DNA from: Rhodoferax sp. OV413
GTDB lineage: Bacteria > Pseudomonadota > Gammaproteobacteria > Burkholderiales > Burkholderiaceae_C
Length of the DNA: 33,334 bases
Reading direction: 5' to 3'
Assembly (NCBI RefSeq): GCF_945881795.1
Contig: NZ_CAMCVG010000016.1
Coordinates: forward strand, 1-33,334
In this document: piece by piece, positions 24,660 through 33,326 of the stretch
Numbering within the stretch: the first letter of the stretch is position 1
Layout: each line of letters begins with the position of its first letter
Made by a program: the position numbers and the translations under genes
The notes under the pieces: model-generated
The model's database searches: none
The model's input: the letters and a program-made list of their open reading frames with translations, nothing else
What the model was told of the DNA's origin: nothing

Positions 24660-25949
24660 GTGTCACACCCCAAACACCAGCCGCTGGCCGAGCTGCTGCG
24701 CCCCACGACACTGGGCGAAGTCATTGGCCAGCAACACCTGCTGGGCGAAGGCATGGCGCTGCGCCTGGCGTTTGAGTCCGGCCAGCCGCATAGCTGCATC
24801 CTGTGGGGCCCGCCCGGCGTGGGAAAGACCACGATTGCGCGCCTGATGGCGCACGCGTTCGATGCGCAGTTCATCACCATCAGCGCGGTGCTGGGCGGCA
24901 TTAAGGAAATCCGCGAGGCGGTAGAGCTGGCGCTGCAGGCGCGCGACAGCCTGGAGCAGCGCCGAACCATGGTGTTTGTGGACGAGGTGCACCGGTTTAA
25001 TAAAAGCCAGCAGGATGCTTTTTTGCCGCATGTGGAGAGTGGGCTGTTCACCTTCATTGGCGCTACCACCGAGAACCCGTCCTTCGAAGTCAACTCGGCG
25101 CTGCTCTCGCGCGCTGCGGTCTATGTGCTGCAGCCGCTGGATGCCGAGAGTTTGGGGCACATTGTGGCCCGCGCGCAGGCGCAGTCTGCGCTGCCAGCTA
25201 TCGAAACTGTAGCAATTAACCGCTTGATTGAATACGCCGATGGCGACGCCCGCCGCCTGCTCAACACGCTGGAGACGCTGGCCGTGGCCGCTCGGCAGGA
25301 GCAGGTGGCCGAGGTCTCGGACGCCTGGCTGCTCAAGGTGCTGGGCGAGCGCATGCGGCGCTACGACAAGGGCGGCGAGCAGTTCTACGACACCATCTCC
25401 GCCCTGCACAAAAGCGTGCGCGGCTCCGACCCCGACGCTGCCCTCTACTGGTTCGCCCGCATGCTCGACGGCGGCGCCGACCCGCGCTACATGGCCCGCC
25501 GCTTCATCCGCATGGCGGCCGAAGACATTGGCCTGGCTGACCCCCGCGCGCTGCGCTTGGCGCTGGATGCGTCAGAAGTTTATGAACGGCTGGGCAGCCC
25601 AGAGGGCGAGCTGGCGCTGGCCGAGTGCGTGGTCTATCTCGCTGTGGCCCCCAAGAGCAACGCGGTCTACAAGGCGTTCAACGAGGTCAAGGCATTCGTC
25701 AAGAAAGACGGCACCCGCCCGGTACCCATGCATTTGCGCAACGCGCCCACCGCGCTGATGAAGGCGCTCGACTACGGCAAGGGCTACCGCTACGCCCACG
25801 ACGAGGACGACGCATTCGCCGCCGGCGAGCACTACCTGCCCGAGGGCATGCCGCGCACCGCCTTTTACCGGCCGGTCGAGCGCGGGCTGGAAATCCGCAT
25901 CGCCGAAAAACTCCGTAATTTGCAGGAACGCAATCAGCGTAAAGACTGA
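24660..25949 (+). CDS. rarA: replication-associated recombination protein A (RarA/MgsA) AAA+ ATPase
   Basis: A 429-residue AAA+ ATPase related to clamp loaders that acts at stalled forks. Walker A is GPPGVGKTT (50-58), Walker B and following block VFVDEVHRFNKSQQDAFLP, sensor 1 GATTENPSFEVNSALLSRA, and the C-terminal tetramerisation domain includes DGGADPRYMARRFIRMA. The start is uncertain: GTG at 24660 gives the usual N-terminus (LAELLRPTTLGEVIGQ), with an in-frame GTG at 24636 also possible; neither has a ribosome site. A 27-bp element (25187-25213) is translated as LPAIETVAI in the AAA+ lid region. Confidence 0.94.
   Translation: MSHPKHQPLAELLRPTTLGEVIGQQHLLGEGMALRLAFESGQPHSCILWGPPGVGKTTIARLMAHAFDAQFITISAVLGGIKEIREAVELALQARDSLEQRRTMVFVDEVHRFNKSQQDAFLPHVESGLFTFIGATTENPSFEVNSALLSRAAVYVLQPLDAESLGHIVARAQAQSALPAIETVAINRLIEYADGDARRLLNTLETLAVAARQEQVAEVSDAWLLKVLGERMRRYDKGGEQFYDTISALHKSVRGSDPDAALYWFARMLDGGADPRYMARRFIRMAAEDIGLADPRALRLALDASEVYERLGSPEGELALAECVVYLAVAPKSNAVYKAFNEVKAFVKKDGTRPVPMHLRNAPTALMKALDYGKGYRYAHDEDDAFAAGEHYLPEGMPRTAFYRPVERGLEIRIAEKLRNLQERNQRKD
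25187..25213 (-). repeat. 27-bp dispersed element, copy 8 (in rarA)
   Basis: In element orientation it begins GCTACAGTTTCGATAGC and ends AGCGCA. Reverse to the gene, in the same relative frame as the EamA and qor copies. Confidence 0.75.
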
Positions 25950-26101
25950 TGCCCGGCACCCCCGGACATGGCTAGAATCGCCCACTTGCTCAAGGCCTGC
26001 GACGCCGGTGAACCTGGTGTGGCAGGCTTATTGCTTTGAATGGTCTGACACCACAGTGTTAACGGCCATGGTCGTTCTCACACAAGAACAACGGAGTTTT
26101 T

Positions 26102-27031
26102 ATGGACATATTGATACAGCAGATCATCAACGGTCTGGTGTTGGGCAGCATGTATGCGCTCATCGCACTGGGCTACACCATGGTGTACGGCATCATCAAC
26201 CTGATCAACTTTGCCCACGGCGAGGTGGTGATGGTGGGGGCGCTGACCAGCTGGTCCATCATCGGCTTGATGAAAGACTCCATGCCCGGCACCCCGGGCT
26301 TTGTGATTCTCTTGATCGCTTTGGTCATTGCCTGTGTGGTTGCGGCCGCGCTCAACTTTGTGATTGAAAAAGTGGCTTACCGCCCGCTGCGTAACAGCCC
26401 CAAGCTGGCCCCGCTGATCACGGCCATCGGCATGTCCATCCTGCTGCAGACGCTGGCCATGATCATCTGGAAGCCCAACTACAAGTCCTACCCCTCGCTG
26501 CTGCCGGGCAACCCGATCGAGCTGGGCGGCGCGGTGATTACGCCCACGCAGCTGATGATTCTGGGGGTCACTGCGGTGTCGCTGGCTTTGCTGATGTGGT
26601 TGGTGAATTACACCCGGCTGGGCCGCGCCATGCGCGCCACCGCCGAGAACCCGCGTGTGGCCGCCCTCATGGGCGTGAAGCCCGATGTGGTGATTTCGGC
26701 GACCTTCATCATCGGCGCGGTGCTGGCCGCCATTGCCGGCGTGATGTACGCCTCCAACTACGGCACGGCGCACCATGCCATGGGCTTCCTGCCGGGCCTC
26801 AAGGCCTTTACAGCGGCGGTGTTCGGTGGCATTGGAAATTTGGCCGGTGCGGTGGTGGGCGCTCTGTTGCTGGGCCTGATCGAGGCCATCGGGGCCGGCT
26901 ACATCGGCGCCCTGACCGGCGGCGTGCTGGGTAGCAACTACTCCGACATCTTTGCCTTCATCGTGCTCATCATCGTGCTGACCCTGCGCCCCTCGGGCCT
27001 GCTGGGCGAGCGTGTGGCCGACCGCGCGTGA
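26102..27031 (+). CDS. livH: branched-chain amino acid ABC transporter permease LivH
   Basis: A 309-residue inner-membrane permease with about eight helices, one of two forming the channel for branched-chain amino acids. Family blocks are INGLVLGSMYALIALGYTMV near the N-terminus, LGRAMRATAENPRVAALMG in the cytoplasmic loop that meets the ATPase, and GFLPGLKAFTAAVFGGIGN. GGAG five bases upstream of the ATG supports the start. It is the first of four consecutive liv genes; the 150 bases before it hold no gene, only a TAGAAT box near 25971 without a partner. Confidence 0.95.
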   Translation: MDILIQQIINGLVLGSMYALIALGYTMVYGIINLINFAHGEVVMVGALTSWSIIGLMKDSMPGTPGFVILLIALVIACVVAAALNFVIEKVAYRPLRNSPKLAPLITAIGMSILLQTLAMIIWKPNYKSYPSLLPGNPIELGGAVITPTQLMILGVTAVSLALLMWLVNYTRLGRAMRATAENPRVAALMGVKPDVVISATFIIGAVLAAIAGVMYASNYGTAHHAMGFLPGLKAFTAAVFGGIGNLAGAVVGALLLGLIEAIGAGYIGALTGGVLGSNYSDIFAFIVLIIVLTLRPSGLLGERVADRA

Positions 27032-27044
27032 GGAGAAACCTGTC

Positions 27045-28142
27045 ATGAACTCTCAGATGAACCCCCAAAAGCGCTTTCTGGTGATGATGCTGGCCGCTGC
27101 CGGCTTGCTCATCCTCCCCTTCGTGTTGCAGGGCTTTGGCAACGCCTGGGTGCGTATTGCCGACATGGCGCTGCTGTTTGTGCTGTTGTCTCTCGGGCTG
27201 AACATCGTGGTGGGCTATGCCGGCCTGCTCGACCTGGGCTATGTGGCGTTTTTCGCTATCGGTGCCTATATGTACGGGCTGATGTCCTCGCCCCATCTGG
27301 TGGAAACCTTTGCCTTTATCGCCGCCATGTTCCCCAACGGCATGCACACCCCGCTGTGGTTGGTCATTCCGCTTGCGGCGGCGCTGGCAGGTGTGTTTGG
27401 CGTGTTGCTGGGCGCGCCCACCTTGCGTTTGCGGGGCGACTACCTCGCCATCGTGACTTTAGGTTTCGGCGAAATCATCCGCGTGTTCATGAACAACCTG
27501 GATCACCCTTACAACATCACCAACGGCCCCAAAGGCATCAACCAGATTGATTCGCTGCACTTTTTTGGCATCGATCTGGGTAAGCGGCTCTTCGTCGGCG
27601 GGGTGGAAGTGGCCTCGGTCACCTTGTATTACTACCTGTTCCTAGCGCTGGTGGTGGTGAGCGTGATCATTTGCCACCGGCTCGAGGTGTCCCGCGTCGG
27701 CCGGGCCTGGATGGCCATCCGCGAAGACGAAATCGCCGCCAAGGCCATGGGCATCAACACCCGCAACATGAAGCTGCTGGCCTTCGGCATGGGTGCCACC
27801 TTCGGCGGCGTGTCGGGCGCGATGTTTGCCTCGTTCCAGGGCTTTATTTCGCCCGAGTCCTTCAGCCTGATGGAGTCGGTGATGATTGTGGCCATGGTGG
27901 TGCTTGGCGGCGTGGGGCACTTGCCCGGCGTCATTCTCGGGGCGGTGCTGCTGGCGGCCTTGCCCGAGGTGCTGCGCTACGTGGCCGGCCCCTTGCAAAC
28001 CCTGACCGATGGCCGGCTCGACGCCTCCATCCTGCGCCAGCTGCTGATTGCGCTGGCCATGATCAGCGTGATGCTGTTGCGCCCGCGCGGCTTGTGGCCT
28101 TCGCCCGAGCACGGCAAGTCGCTTCAAAACGCCAAGAGCTGA
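27045..28142 (+). CDS. livM: branched-chain amino acid ABC transporter permease LivM
   Basis: A 365-residue inner-membrane permease with about ten helices, the partner of LivH. Recognisable blocks are LNIVVGYAGLLDLGYVAFFA near residue 60, LRLRGDYLAIVTLGFGEIIR and the ATPase-contacting loop VGRAWMAIREDEIAAKAMGI. The frame is open from 27012, but the ATG at 27045 has AGGAG nine bases upstream and lies 13 bases after the livH stop. It is followed by livG 14 bases on. Confidence 0.95.
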   Translation: MNSQMNPQKRFLVMMLAAAGLLILPFVLQGFGNAWVRIADMALLFVLLSLGLNIVVGYAGLLDLGYVAFFAIGAYMYGLMSSPHLVETFAFIAAMFPNGMHTPLWLVIPLAAALAGVFGVLLGAPTLRLRGDYLAIVTLGFGEIIRVFMNNLDHPYNITNGPKGINQIDSLHFFGIDLGKRLFVGGVEVASVTLYYYLFLALVVVSVIICHRLEVSRVGRAWMAIREDEIAAKAMGINTRNMKLLAFGMGATFGGVSGAMFASFQGFISPESFSLMESVMIVAMVVLGGVGHLPGVILGAVLLAALPEVLRYVAGPLQTLTDGRLDASILRQLLIALAMISVMLLRPRGLWPSPEHGKSLQNAKS

Positions 28143-28156
28143 GCCGGGAGACACTG

Positions 28157-28927
28157 ATGACAGAAACCGTATTGAACGTCTCCGGCGTCTCCAAGCGATT
28201 CGGCGGCCTGCAGGCCCTGAGCGGAGTGGGCATCAAGATCGAGCGCGGCCAGATCTACGGCCTCATCGGCCCCAACGGTGCCGGTAAGACCACCTTCTTC
28301 AACGTGCTCACCGGCCTTTACACGCCTGACAGCGGCAGCTTCGAGCTGGCCGGCAAGCCTTATCAGCCCACCGCGGTACATACCGTGGCCAAGGCCGGCA
28401 TTGCCCGCACCTTTCAGAACATCCGCCTGTTTGCCGAGATGACCGCGCTGGAAAACGTGATGGTGGGCCGCCACATCCGCACCCATTCGGGCTTGTTAGG
28501 TGCCGTGTTCCGCACCGCGTCTTTCAAGGCCGAAGAGGCCGCCATCGCCCAGCGCGCGCAGGAGCTGCTGGACTATGTGGGCATCGGCAAATTTGCCGAC
28601 TACAAGGCCCGCACGCTCAGTTACGGCGACCAGCGCCGCCTTGAGATTGCCCGCGCGCTGGCCACCGACCCCCAGCTCATCGCGCTCGACGAACCGGCCG
28701 CCGGCATGAACGCCACCGAGAAGGTCATGCTGCGCGAGCTCATCGACCGAATCCGCAAGGACAACCGCACCATCCTGCTGATTGAGCACGATGTGAAGCT
28801 GGTCATGGGCCTGTGCGACCGGGTGACCGTGCTCGACTACGGCAAGCAAATCGCCGAGGGCACGCCCGCCGAAGTGCAAAAGAACGACAAAGTGATTGAG
28901 GCCTATCTGGGCACGAGCGGCCACTAA
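28157..28927 (+). CDS. livG: branched-chain amino acid ABC transporter ATPase LivG
   Basis: A 256-residue ATPase: Walker A GPNGAGKTTFFN, Q-loop in ARTFQNIRLF, signature LSYGDQRRLEIARAL (a variant of LSGGQ usual for LivG), Walker B LIALDEPAAGMN and the switch His in LLIEHDVKLVM. It powers uptake with LivF. The ATG at 28157 has GGGAG six bases upstream. Length is normal. Confidence 0.96.
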   Translation: MTETVLNVSGVSKRFGGLQALSGVGIKIERGQIYGLIGPNGAGKTTFFNVLTGLYTPDSGSFELAGKPYQPTAVHTVAKAGIARTFQNIRLFAEMTALENVMVGRHIRTHSGLLGAVFRTASFKAEEAAIAQRAQELLDYVGIGKFADYKARTLSYGDQRRLEIARALATDPQLIALDEPAAGMNATEKVMLRELIDRIRKDNRTILLIEHDVKLVMGLCDRVTVLDYGKQIAEGTPAEVQKNDKVIEAYLGTSGH

Positions 28928-28937
28928 GGATGTACGA

Positions 28938-29657
28938 ATGACTACCCAGACTCTGCTCAAAATTAAAGGCCTGCAGGTGGCCTACGGCGGCATTCAGGCC
29001 GTCAAGGGCGTGGACTTCGAGGTGCGCGAGGGGGAGCTGGTCTCCCTGATCGGCTCCAACGGCGCCGGCAAGACCACCACCATGAAGGCCATCACCGGCA
29101 GCCTGCCGATTCATGCCGGCGACATTGAATACCTCGGTAAAAGCATTCAGGGCCAAGGCCCCTGGGACCTGGTCCAGCAAGGCCTGGCCATGGTGCCCGA
29201 GGGCCGCGGCGTCTTCACCCGCATGACGATCACCGAGAACCTGCTGATGGGTGCCTACATCCGCAGCGACAAGGACGGCATCGCGGCCGACATCGAAAAG
29301 ATGTTCAGCATCTTCCCCCGCCTGCGTGAACGAAAAGACCAACTCGCCGGCACCATGTCCGGCGGCGAACAGCAAATGCTGGCCATGGGCCGCGCCTTGA
29401 TGAGCCGGCCCCGCGTTTTGCTGCTCGATGAGCCGTCCATGGGCCTGTCCCCCATCATGGTGGACAAGATTTTTGAGGTGGTGAGGGACGTTTTTGCCCA
29501 AGGCGTCACTGTGCTGCTGGTGGAGCAGAACGCCAGCCGTGCCCTGGCGATTGCCAACCGTGGCTATGTGATGGAATCCGGTCTCATCACCATGACGGGC
29601 AATGCCACCGACATGCTGAGCGACCCCAAGGTGCGGGCCGCTTATCTGGGCGAATAA
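28938..29657 (+). CDS. livF: branched-chain amino acid ABC transporter ATPase LivF
   Basis: A 239-residue ATPase: Walker A GSNGAGKTTTMK, signature MSGGEQQMLAMGRAL, Walker B VLLLDEPSMGLSPIM and the switch region LLVEQNASRALAIA (Gln-Asn replaces His, as usual for LivF). AAGGA lies seven bases upstream of the ATG at 28938. It closes the livHMGF run. No livJ/livK-type binding protein gene is in the window, so the complex needs one encoded elsewhere; specificity (branched-chain amino acids, amides or urea) therefore stays open. Confidence 0.95.
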   Translation: MTTQTLLKIKGLQVAYGGIQAVKGVDFEVREGELVSLIGSNGAGKTTTMKAITGSLPIHAGDIEYLGKSIQGQGPWDLVQQGLAMVPEGRGVFTRMTITENLLMGAYIRSDKDGIAADIEKMFSIFPRLRERKDQLAGTMSGGEQQMLAMGRALMSRPRVLLLDEPSMGLSPIMVDKIFEVVRDVFAQGVTVLLVEQNASRALAIANRGYVMESGLITMTGNATDMLSDPKVRAAYLGE

Positions 29658-29663
29658 GGCCCC

Positions 29664-29689
29664 GCTGCCGCATAGGTTCAGGCGGCGGC
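29664..29689. terminator. possible bidirectional terminator between livF and the reductase gene
   Basis: GCTGCCGC (29664-29671) and GCGGCGGC (29682-29689) pair over eight positions with one G-T, around a ten-base loop, in the 38-base gap between convergent stops. There is no T-tract, so this is weak. Confidence 0.35.
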
Positions 29690-29695
29690 TTAGCC

Positions 29696-30748
29696 TTAAG
29701 CAGTCGCGGCTTTGTCGGCCTCTGAGGTAAAGGCGTCGGCAAAAAATTCATCCGCCGGCAGGCCGGCCATGGCTGCAAAGTCCCGCTTGGCCGAATCCAC
29801 CACCACCGGCGCCCCGCAGGCATAGACCTGGTATCCGCTCAGGTCGGGCCAGTCGGCCAGCACCGCGCGGTGAACAAATCCGGTGCGCCCCGTCCAAGCG
29901 TCTTCGGGCAGCGCGTCAGACACCACCGGCACATAGCTCAGATGGGGCATGCGGGTCTGGAGTTCGCGCACCCAAGCGTCCATGTACAAATCCGCCGGCC
30001 GGCGCCCACCCCAGTAAAGGGTTGCGGGGCGTTCTATGCCCTGCGCCAGCATGTGTTCCAAGATCGCCTTGATGGGTGCAAAGCCGGTGCCGGAGGCCAG
30101 CAGAACGATGGGCTTTTTGCTGTCTTCCCGCAGGTAAAACGAGCCCTGCGGCCCCTCCATGCGGAGGATTTCTTTTTCTTTCATCGCGCCGAACACGTGG
30201 TCGGTGAACTTGCCACCGGGCATGTGGCGGATGTGCAGTTCCAGGCTGCTGCCCTGCGGCGCATTGGCCATGGAGTAGCTTCGGCGTGCGCCATCGCGCA
30301 GCAGGAAATCGATGTACTGGCCGGCGCGGTACTGAAAGCTGTCGTTGGCGGGCAGCTGCAAGTTCAGCACCATCACGTCCTCCGAGGCCTTGTGCATCGT
30401 GGTCACCCGGGTCGGCACCTTCTTAATAGGCAGCGCACCTTCGGCCGCGACCTGGCGGGACTCCAGCACTACATCCGCGGTCGCCGTAGCACAGCAGGTC
30501 AGCACCAGGCCCTGGGCTTCCTCGTCCGCGCTGAGCGCCTTGCTCTGGTGGGTGCCGTGGACGACGCTGCCCGAGACCATCTTGCATTTGCAGGAGCCGC
30601 AGGCTCCGTCCTTGCAGCCGTAGGGCAGGCCCACGCCCTGGCGAATGCCGGCGGCCAGCAGGGTCTCGTCGCTCTGAGCGCTAAAGCTGCGCCCGCTGGG
30701 CTGCACGATGACAGAAAAAGTGCGGCTTGCGCCAACGGGTTCGCTCAT
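29696..30748 (-). CDS. [2Fe-2S] ferredoxin-FAD/NAD reductase (CDP-6-deoxy-delta-3,4-glucoseen reductase-like)
   Basis: A 350-residue electron-transfer protein. The plant-type ferredoxin domain has cluster cysteines 45, 50 and 53 (YGCKDGACGSC) and a fourth at 85 (LTCCA). An FAD-binding domain follows (RAGQYIDFLLRDGARRSYSM), then a NAD-binding domain (PIVLLASGTGFAPIKAILEH, ending YACGAPVVVDSA). This order is that of AscD-like reductases and of many oxygenase reductases; genomes of this group carry it under the AscD name although no dideoxysugar pathway is present here. The electron acceptor is unknown. The ATG at 30748 has AGGA eight bases upstream. It is divergent from the next gene with 32 bases between starts. 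Confidence 0.9.
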   Translation of the reverse strand: MSEPVGASRTFSVIVQPSGRSFSAQSDETLLAAGIRQGVGLPYGCKDGACGSCKCKMVSGSVVHGTHQSKALSADEEAQGLVLTCCATATADVVLESRQVAAEGALPIKKVPTRVTTMHKASEDVMVLNLQLPANDSFQYRAGQYIDFLLRDGARRSYSMANAPQGSSLELHIRHMPGGKFTDHVFGAMKEKEILRMEGPQGSFYLREDSKKPIVLLASGTGFAPIKAILEHMLAQGIERPATLYWGGRRPADLYMDAWVRELQTRMPHLSYVPVVSDALPEDAWTGRTGFVHRAVLADWPDLSGYQVYACGAPVVVDSAKRDFAAMAGLPADEFFADAFTSEADKAATA

Positions 30749-30780
30749 CTTCGGTATCCTAGGTGGCTGGTGTGTAGAGA

Positions 30781-31704
30781 GTGTCGATTTTGCCTTCAAA
30801 CCAATCCCCCCTTGGCGCCTTGCCTTCGCGCTTTCGCCGTCAGCGCATTCTTGTCATCGGTTGTGGTGATGTGGCCCTGCGGGTGGTGCGTCAAGCCACC
30901 GCCGGCGTGCGCTGGCTGGCGCTCACCTCCAGCCCCGAGCGGCTCGGGCCGCTGCGCGCTGCCGGCATTACGCCGCTCGTTGGTAACCTCGACCAGTCGG
31001 CCGGTTTGCGGCGACTGGCCGGCCTGGGGCACAGGCTCTTGTACTTAGCACCCCCTCCCACCGATGGCCGGACCGACCCGCGCGCGTCCTCGCTAGCCCG
31101 CGCTTTGCGTCGGCGCAGCGGCCTGCAATCGGCGGTGTACGGTTCCACCACCGGGGTGTATGGCGACTGCGGTGGCGATTGGGTTGATGAACGCAGACCC
31201 GTGATGCCCCAGACCCCGCGCGCCCAGCGGCGCGTGTACGCCGAGGCGGTGATGCGCATTTGGGGCAAGGCCACCGGTACGCCGGTGTCAGTCTTGCGCA
31301 TTCCCGGCATCTATGCGCCCGACCGCGAAGGCGGCACCCCCGAGGCCCGCCTGCAAAAAGGCACGCCAGTGCTGCGGCAAGAAGACGATGTGTACACCAA
31401 CCATATCCACGCCGACGACCTGGCCCGTGCCTGCTGGCGCGCGCTTTGGAAAGCGCCCGCGCAGCGCGTGTTCAACATCAGCGACGACACCCAACTCAAA
31501 ATGGGCGACTACTTTGACCTGGCCGCCGGCATCTACGGCCTGCCCAAGCCGCCGCGCATTGCTCGGGACAGCGCGGGCAGCGTGTTGCCGGTCATGTTGC
31601 TGAGCTTTATGAGCGAATCGCGCCGCATCGATAACTGCCGAATGAAGGCGGAGCTGGGTGTGCGGCTGCGCTTTCCTGATGTGGCTGACGGACTGCGGGG
31701 TTGA
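30781..31704 (+). CDS. NAD(P)-binding epimerase/dehydratase-like protein
   Basis: A 307-residue extended-SDR-like Rossmann protein. The cofactor loop reads VIGCGDVALRV near residue 26-36, and STTGVYGD and RIPGIYAPDREG are the usual later blocks. The YxxxK of true epimerases is not evident (RVYAEAVMR instead), which fits the atypical YeeZ-like group. The substrate is unknown. The GTG at 30781 gives the longest model; a poor AGAGA precedes it, so a later start is possible. It is divergent from the reductase gene. Confidence 0.8.
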   Translation: MSILPSNQSPLGALPSRFRRQRILVIGCGDVALRVVRQATAGVRWLALTSSPERLGPLRAAGITPLVGNLDQSAGLRRLAGLGHRLLYLAPPPTDGRTDPRASSLARALRRRSGLQSAVYGSTTGVYGDCGGDWVDERRPVMPQTPRAQRRVYAEAVMRIWGKATGTPVSVLRIPGIYAPDREGGTPEARLQKGTPVLRQEDDVYTNHIHADDLARACWRALWKAPAQRVFNISDDTQLKMGDYFDLAAGIYGLPKPPRIARDSAGSVLPVMLLSFMSESRRIDNCRMKAELGVRLRFPDVADGLRG

Positions 31705-31786
31705 ACACAACTAGCGGGGGCTTCTTCCGCCCGGCGCACTGCTACATTGGGCATAAGCACCGAAGCCCCTAACGATTGGATTCACC

Positions 31787-32650
31787 ATGACGATGCACCT
31801 CAAAGCAGCACAGCCCTCTGGCAAGGTCCGGGGCCTGTTGACTCTGGTGCCTCTGGTGGCACTTTTTGCTTTTGGCAGTGCGGCAGCCCTCGCGAACAAC
31901 ACGATTTACCTGCTGGGTGAGGTACACGACAACCCGAAGGCGCATTCGCAGCGCCTGGAATTTATCGAAAAGCTGCTCTCACAGAGCTTTAAGCCGGTGA
32001 TTGCCATGGAGCAGTTCGACCGGGAAAACCAGGCCTTACTCCAACAGGCAATGACTTCCTGTCAAGACGCGGATTGCGTGATTCAGAAGGCCGGCGGCAA
32101 GGGCTGGGAATGGGCGTACTACAAGCCGGTGATAGAGGCTGCGCTTAAGCGCCGGCTCACCATCGTCGCAGCCAACCTCTCAACCAACGACGCGATGAAG
32201 GTCGTCCGCAACGGCCTGGGCGCGGCCTTAAATCATGAAACCTTGCGCGAATTCAACCTGGACCTGCCGCCGGATGCCGGTCTTTTCCAAAAACAGAAGA
32301 CTGCGATTGAAGTTGGTCACTGCAATATGTTGCCGGCATCAGTGGTGCAGGGCATGGTGAATGCGCAAGTAGCGCGTGATGTGTGGATGGCCAAAACAAT
32401 CCGCGAGAACGCCTCCCATGGTTTGATTTTGTTGGCCGGAAACGGCCATGTTCGTAAGGACATCGGCGTGTACCACTGGCTCAATGGCGCCGAGCGCACG
32501 CGCACCGAAGTAATTGCCTACAGCGAAGACAAAAGCGACACAGTCAGTGAGCAAGGCGCAGGGGAATACGACCGTGTCGTTCGGGTTGAGCCCTTTGAGC
32601 GGGGCGATCCGTGTGAAGCATTCACCGGCAAGAGCAAGCTCCAGAACTGA
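31787..32650 (+). CDS. ChaN-like haem-binding-family protein (exported)
   Basis: A 287-residue protein with an N-terminal hydrophobic segment (LVPLVALFAFGSAAALA, cleavage likely near residue 36) and then NTIYLLGEVHDNPKAHSQRL, the opening block of the ChaN/DUF399 (Cofac_haem_bdg) family; a later conserved histidine block is LLAGNGHVRKDIGVYH. Campylobacter ChaN binds haem and is linked to iron uptake; the wider family is related to TIKI/TraB-type proteases, so a hydrolase role is also possible. The signal suggests a periplasmic location. No iron-uptake genes are nearby. Its stop is 16 bases from the convergent DCC gene. Confidence 0.85.
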   Translation: MTMHLKAAQPSGKVRGLLTLVPLVALFAFGSAAALANNTIYLLGEVHDNPKAHSQRLEFIEKLLSQSFKPVIAMEQFDRENQALLQQAMTSCQDADCVIQKAGGKGWEWAYYKPVIEAALKRRLTIVAANLSTNDAMKVVRNGLGAALNHETLREFNLDLPPDAGLFQKQKTAIEVGHCNMLPASVVQGMVNAQVARDVWMAKTIRENASHGLILLAGNGHVRKDIGVYHWLNGAERTRTEVIAYSEDKSDTVSEQGAGEYDRVVRVEPFERGDPCEAFTGKSKLQN

Positions 32651-32666
32651 TTGCCGGTGCGACCTG

Positions 32667-33077
32667 CTAGGGGCGCTTGTTCAGCTCCGCACGCCGAGCC
32701 AACTGCTGCAAGCCGGGCCTGAGCTTCAAAAACCCCCGATACGCCAGTTCTAAAGCCGGAGTGACGCCTGGAAGCCTGGCAATCCGGCCCAACCACCGCC
32801 ATCCCGGCATCACCAGCCAAAGCGCCACAAAAGCGGCGGCTCCACTGACCATACGCCCGTCCTGCAGCTGAACATGGAACCGCGCCATATACCGGGCTTG
32901 GTCCTGCGGGCTCAGGTCTGCGTGGTCTTTGCTGACATCCCGCCACGACACCGCTTGCAGCGGAGCAAGCGATTGGTACATGGCGATTTCTCTCCTGCAC
33001 AAAGGGCAGGCCCCATCGAACATTACGGTGAGCGCCTCGCAGCCTGTTGCCTGCTGCTGGGTGGGTGTCTGGTTCAT
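32667..33077 (-). CDS. DCC-family thiol-disulfide oxidoreductase-like protein (DUF393)
   Basis: A 136-residue protein opening with VMFDGACPLCRREIAMY, the DxxCxxC (here DGACPLC, Cys24 and Cys27) signature of the DCC family, followed by hydrophobic helices and a basic C-terminus. The family is thought to be redox active or membrane-associated; no partner is visible. The start is either ATG 33077 (AAGG nine bases upstream) or ATG 33083 (three bases); 33077 is preferred on spacing. Confidence 0.85.
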   Translation of the reverse strand: MNQTPTQQQATGCEALTVMFDGACPLCRREIAMYQSLAPLQAVSWRDVSKDHADLSPQDQARYMARFHVQLQDGRMVSGAAAFVALWLVMPGWRWLGRIARLPGVTPALELAYRGFLKLRPGLQQLARRAELNKRP

Positions 33078-33196
33078 GAGCATTAGCCTTGGTAGCCCAG
33101 AACATGCTGGTGGGCGTTTGTAGCGCATCAGCGCTGCGCTTGCCCTTGTCGGGGAATTGGGCGTGAATCACATCGGCAATTCAGTACGCAAAAGAA

Positions 33197-33234
33197 AAAG
33201 GCCCCGCTGCAATTTCTATAGCAGCGGGGCCTTT
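33197..33234 (-). terminator. strong intrinsic terminator after tRNA-Leu
   Basis: A 14-bp perfect stem (33197-33210 with 33221-33234) around a ten-base loop. On the minus strand the stem ends in a TTTTTCTTTT tract; on the plus strand the T-run is short. It lies directly after the tRNA gene in its direction of transcription. Confidence 0.93.
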
Positions 33235-33241
33235 ACATGTG

Positions 33242-33326
33242 TGGTGCCCAGGGCCGGACTCGAACCGGCACGCCTTGCGGCGGGGGATTTTGAGTCCCCT
33301 GAGTCTACCAATTTCACCACCTGGGC
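33242..33326 (-). tRNA. tRNA-Leu (anticodon CAA)
   Basis: An 85-base class II tRNA. The acceptor arms GCCCAGG/CCTGGGC pair fully (33326-33320 with 33252-33246), the anticodon stem GGGGA/TCCCC encloses CTCAAAA giving anticodon CAA for UUG codons, a long variable arm CGCC-GCAA-GGCG is present, the T-loop is TTCGAGT, and the 3' CCA is encoded. All expected leucine features are seen. Confidence 0.97.

Noticed and set aside
29658-29695. Short gene between livF and the reductase
   Set aside because: Only 38 bases between convergent stops, holding a hairpin.
33206-33232. A further copy of the dispersed element in the tRNA terminator
   Set aside because: The first 20 bases resemble it, but the end does not, and the palindrome is fully explained as a terminator.
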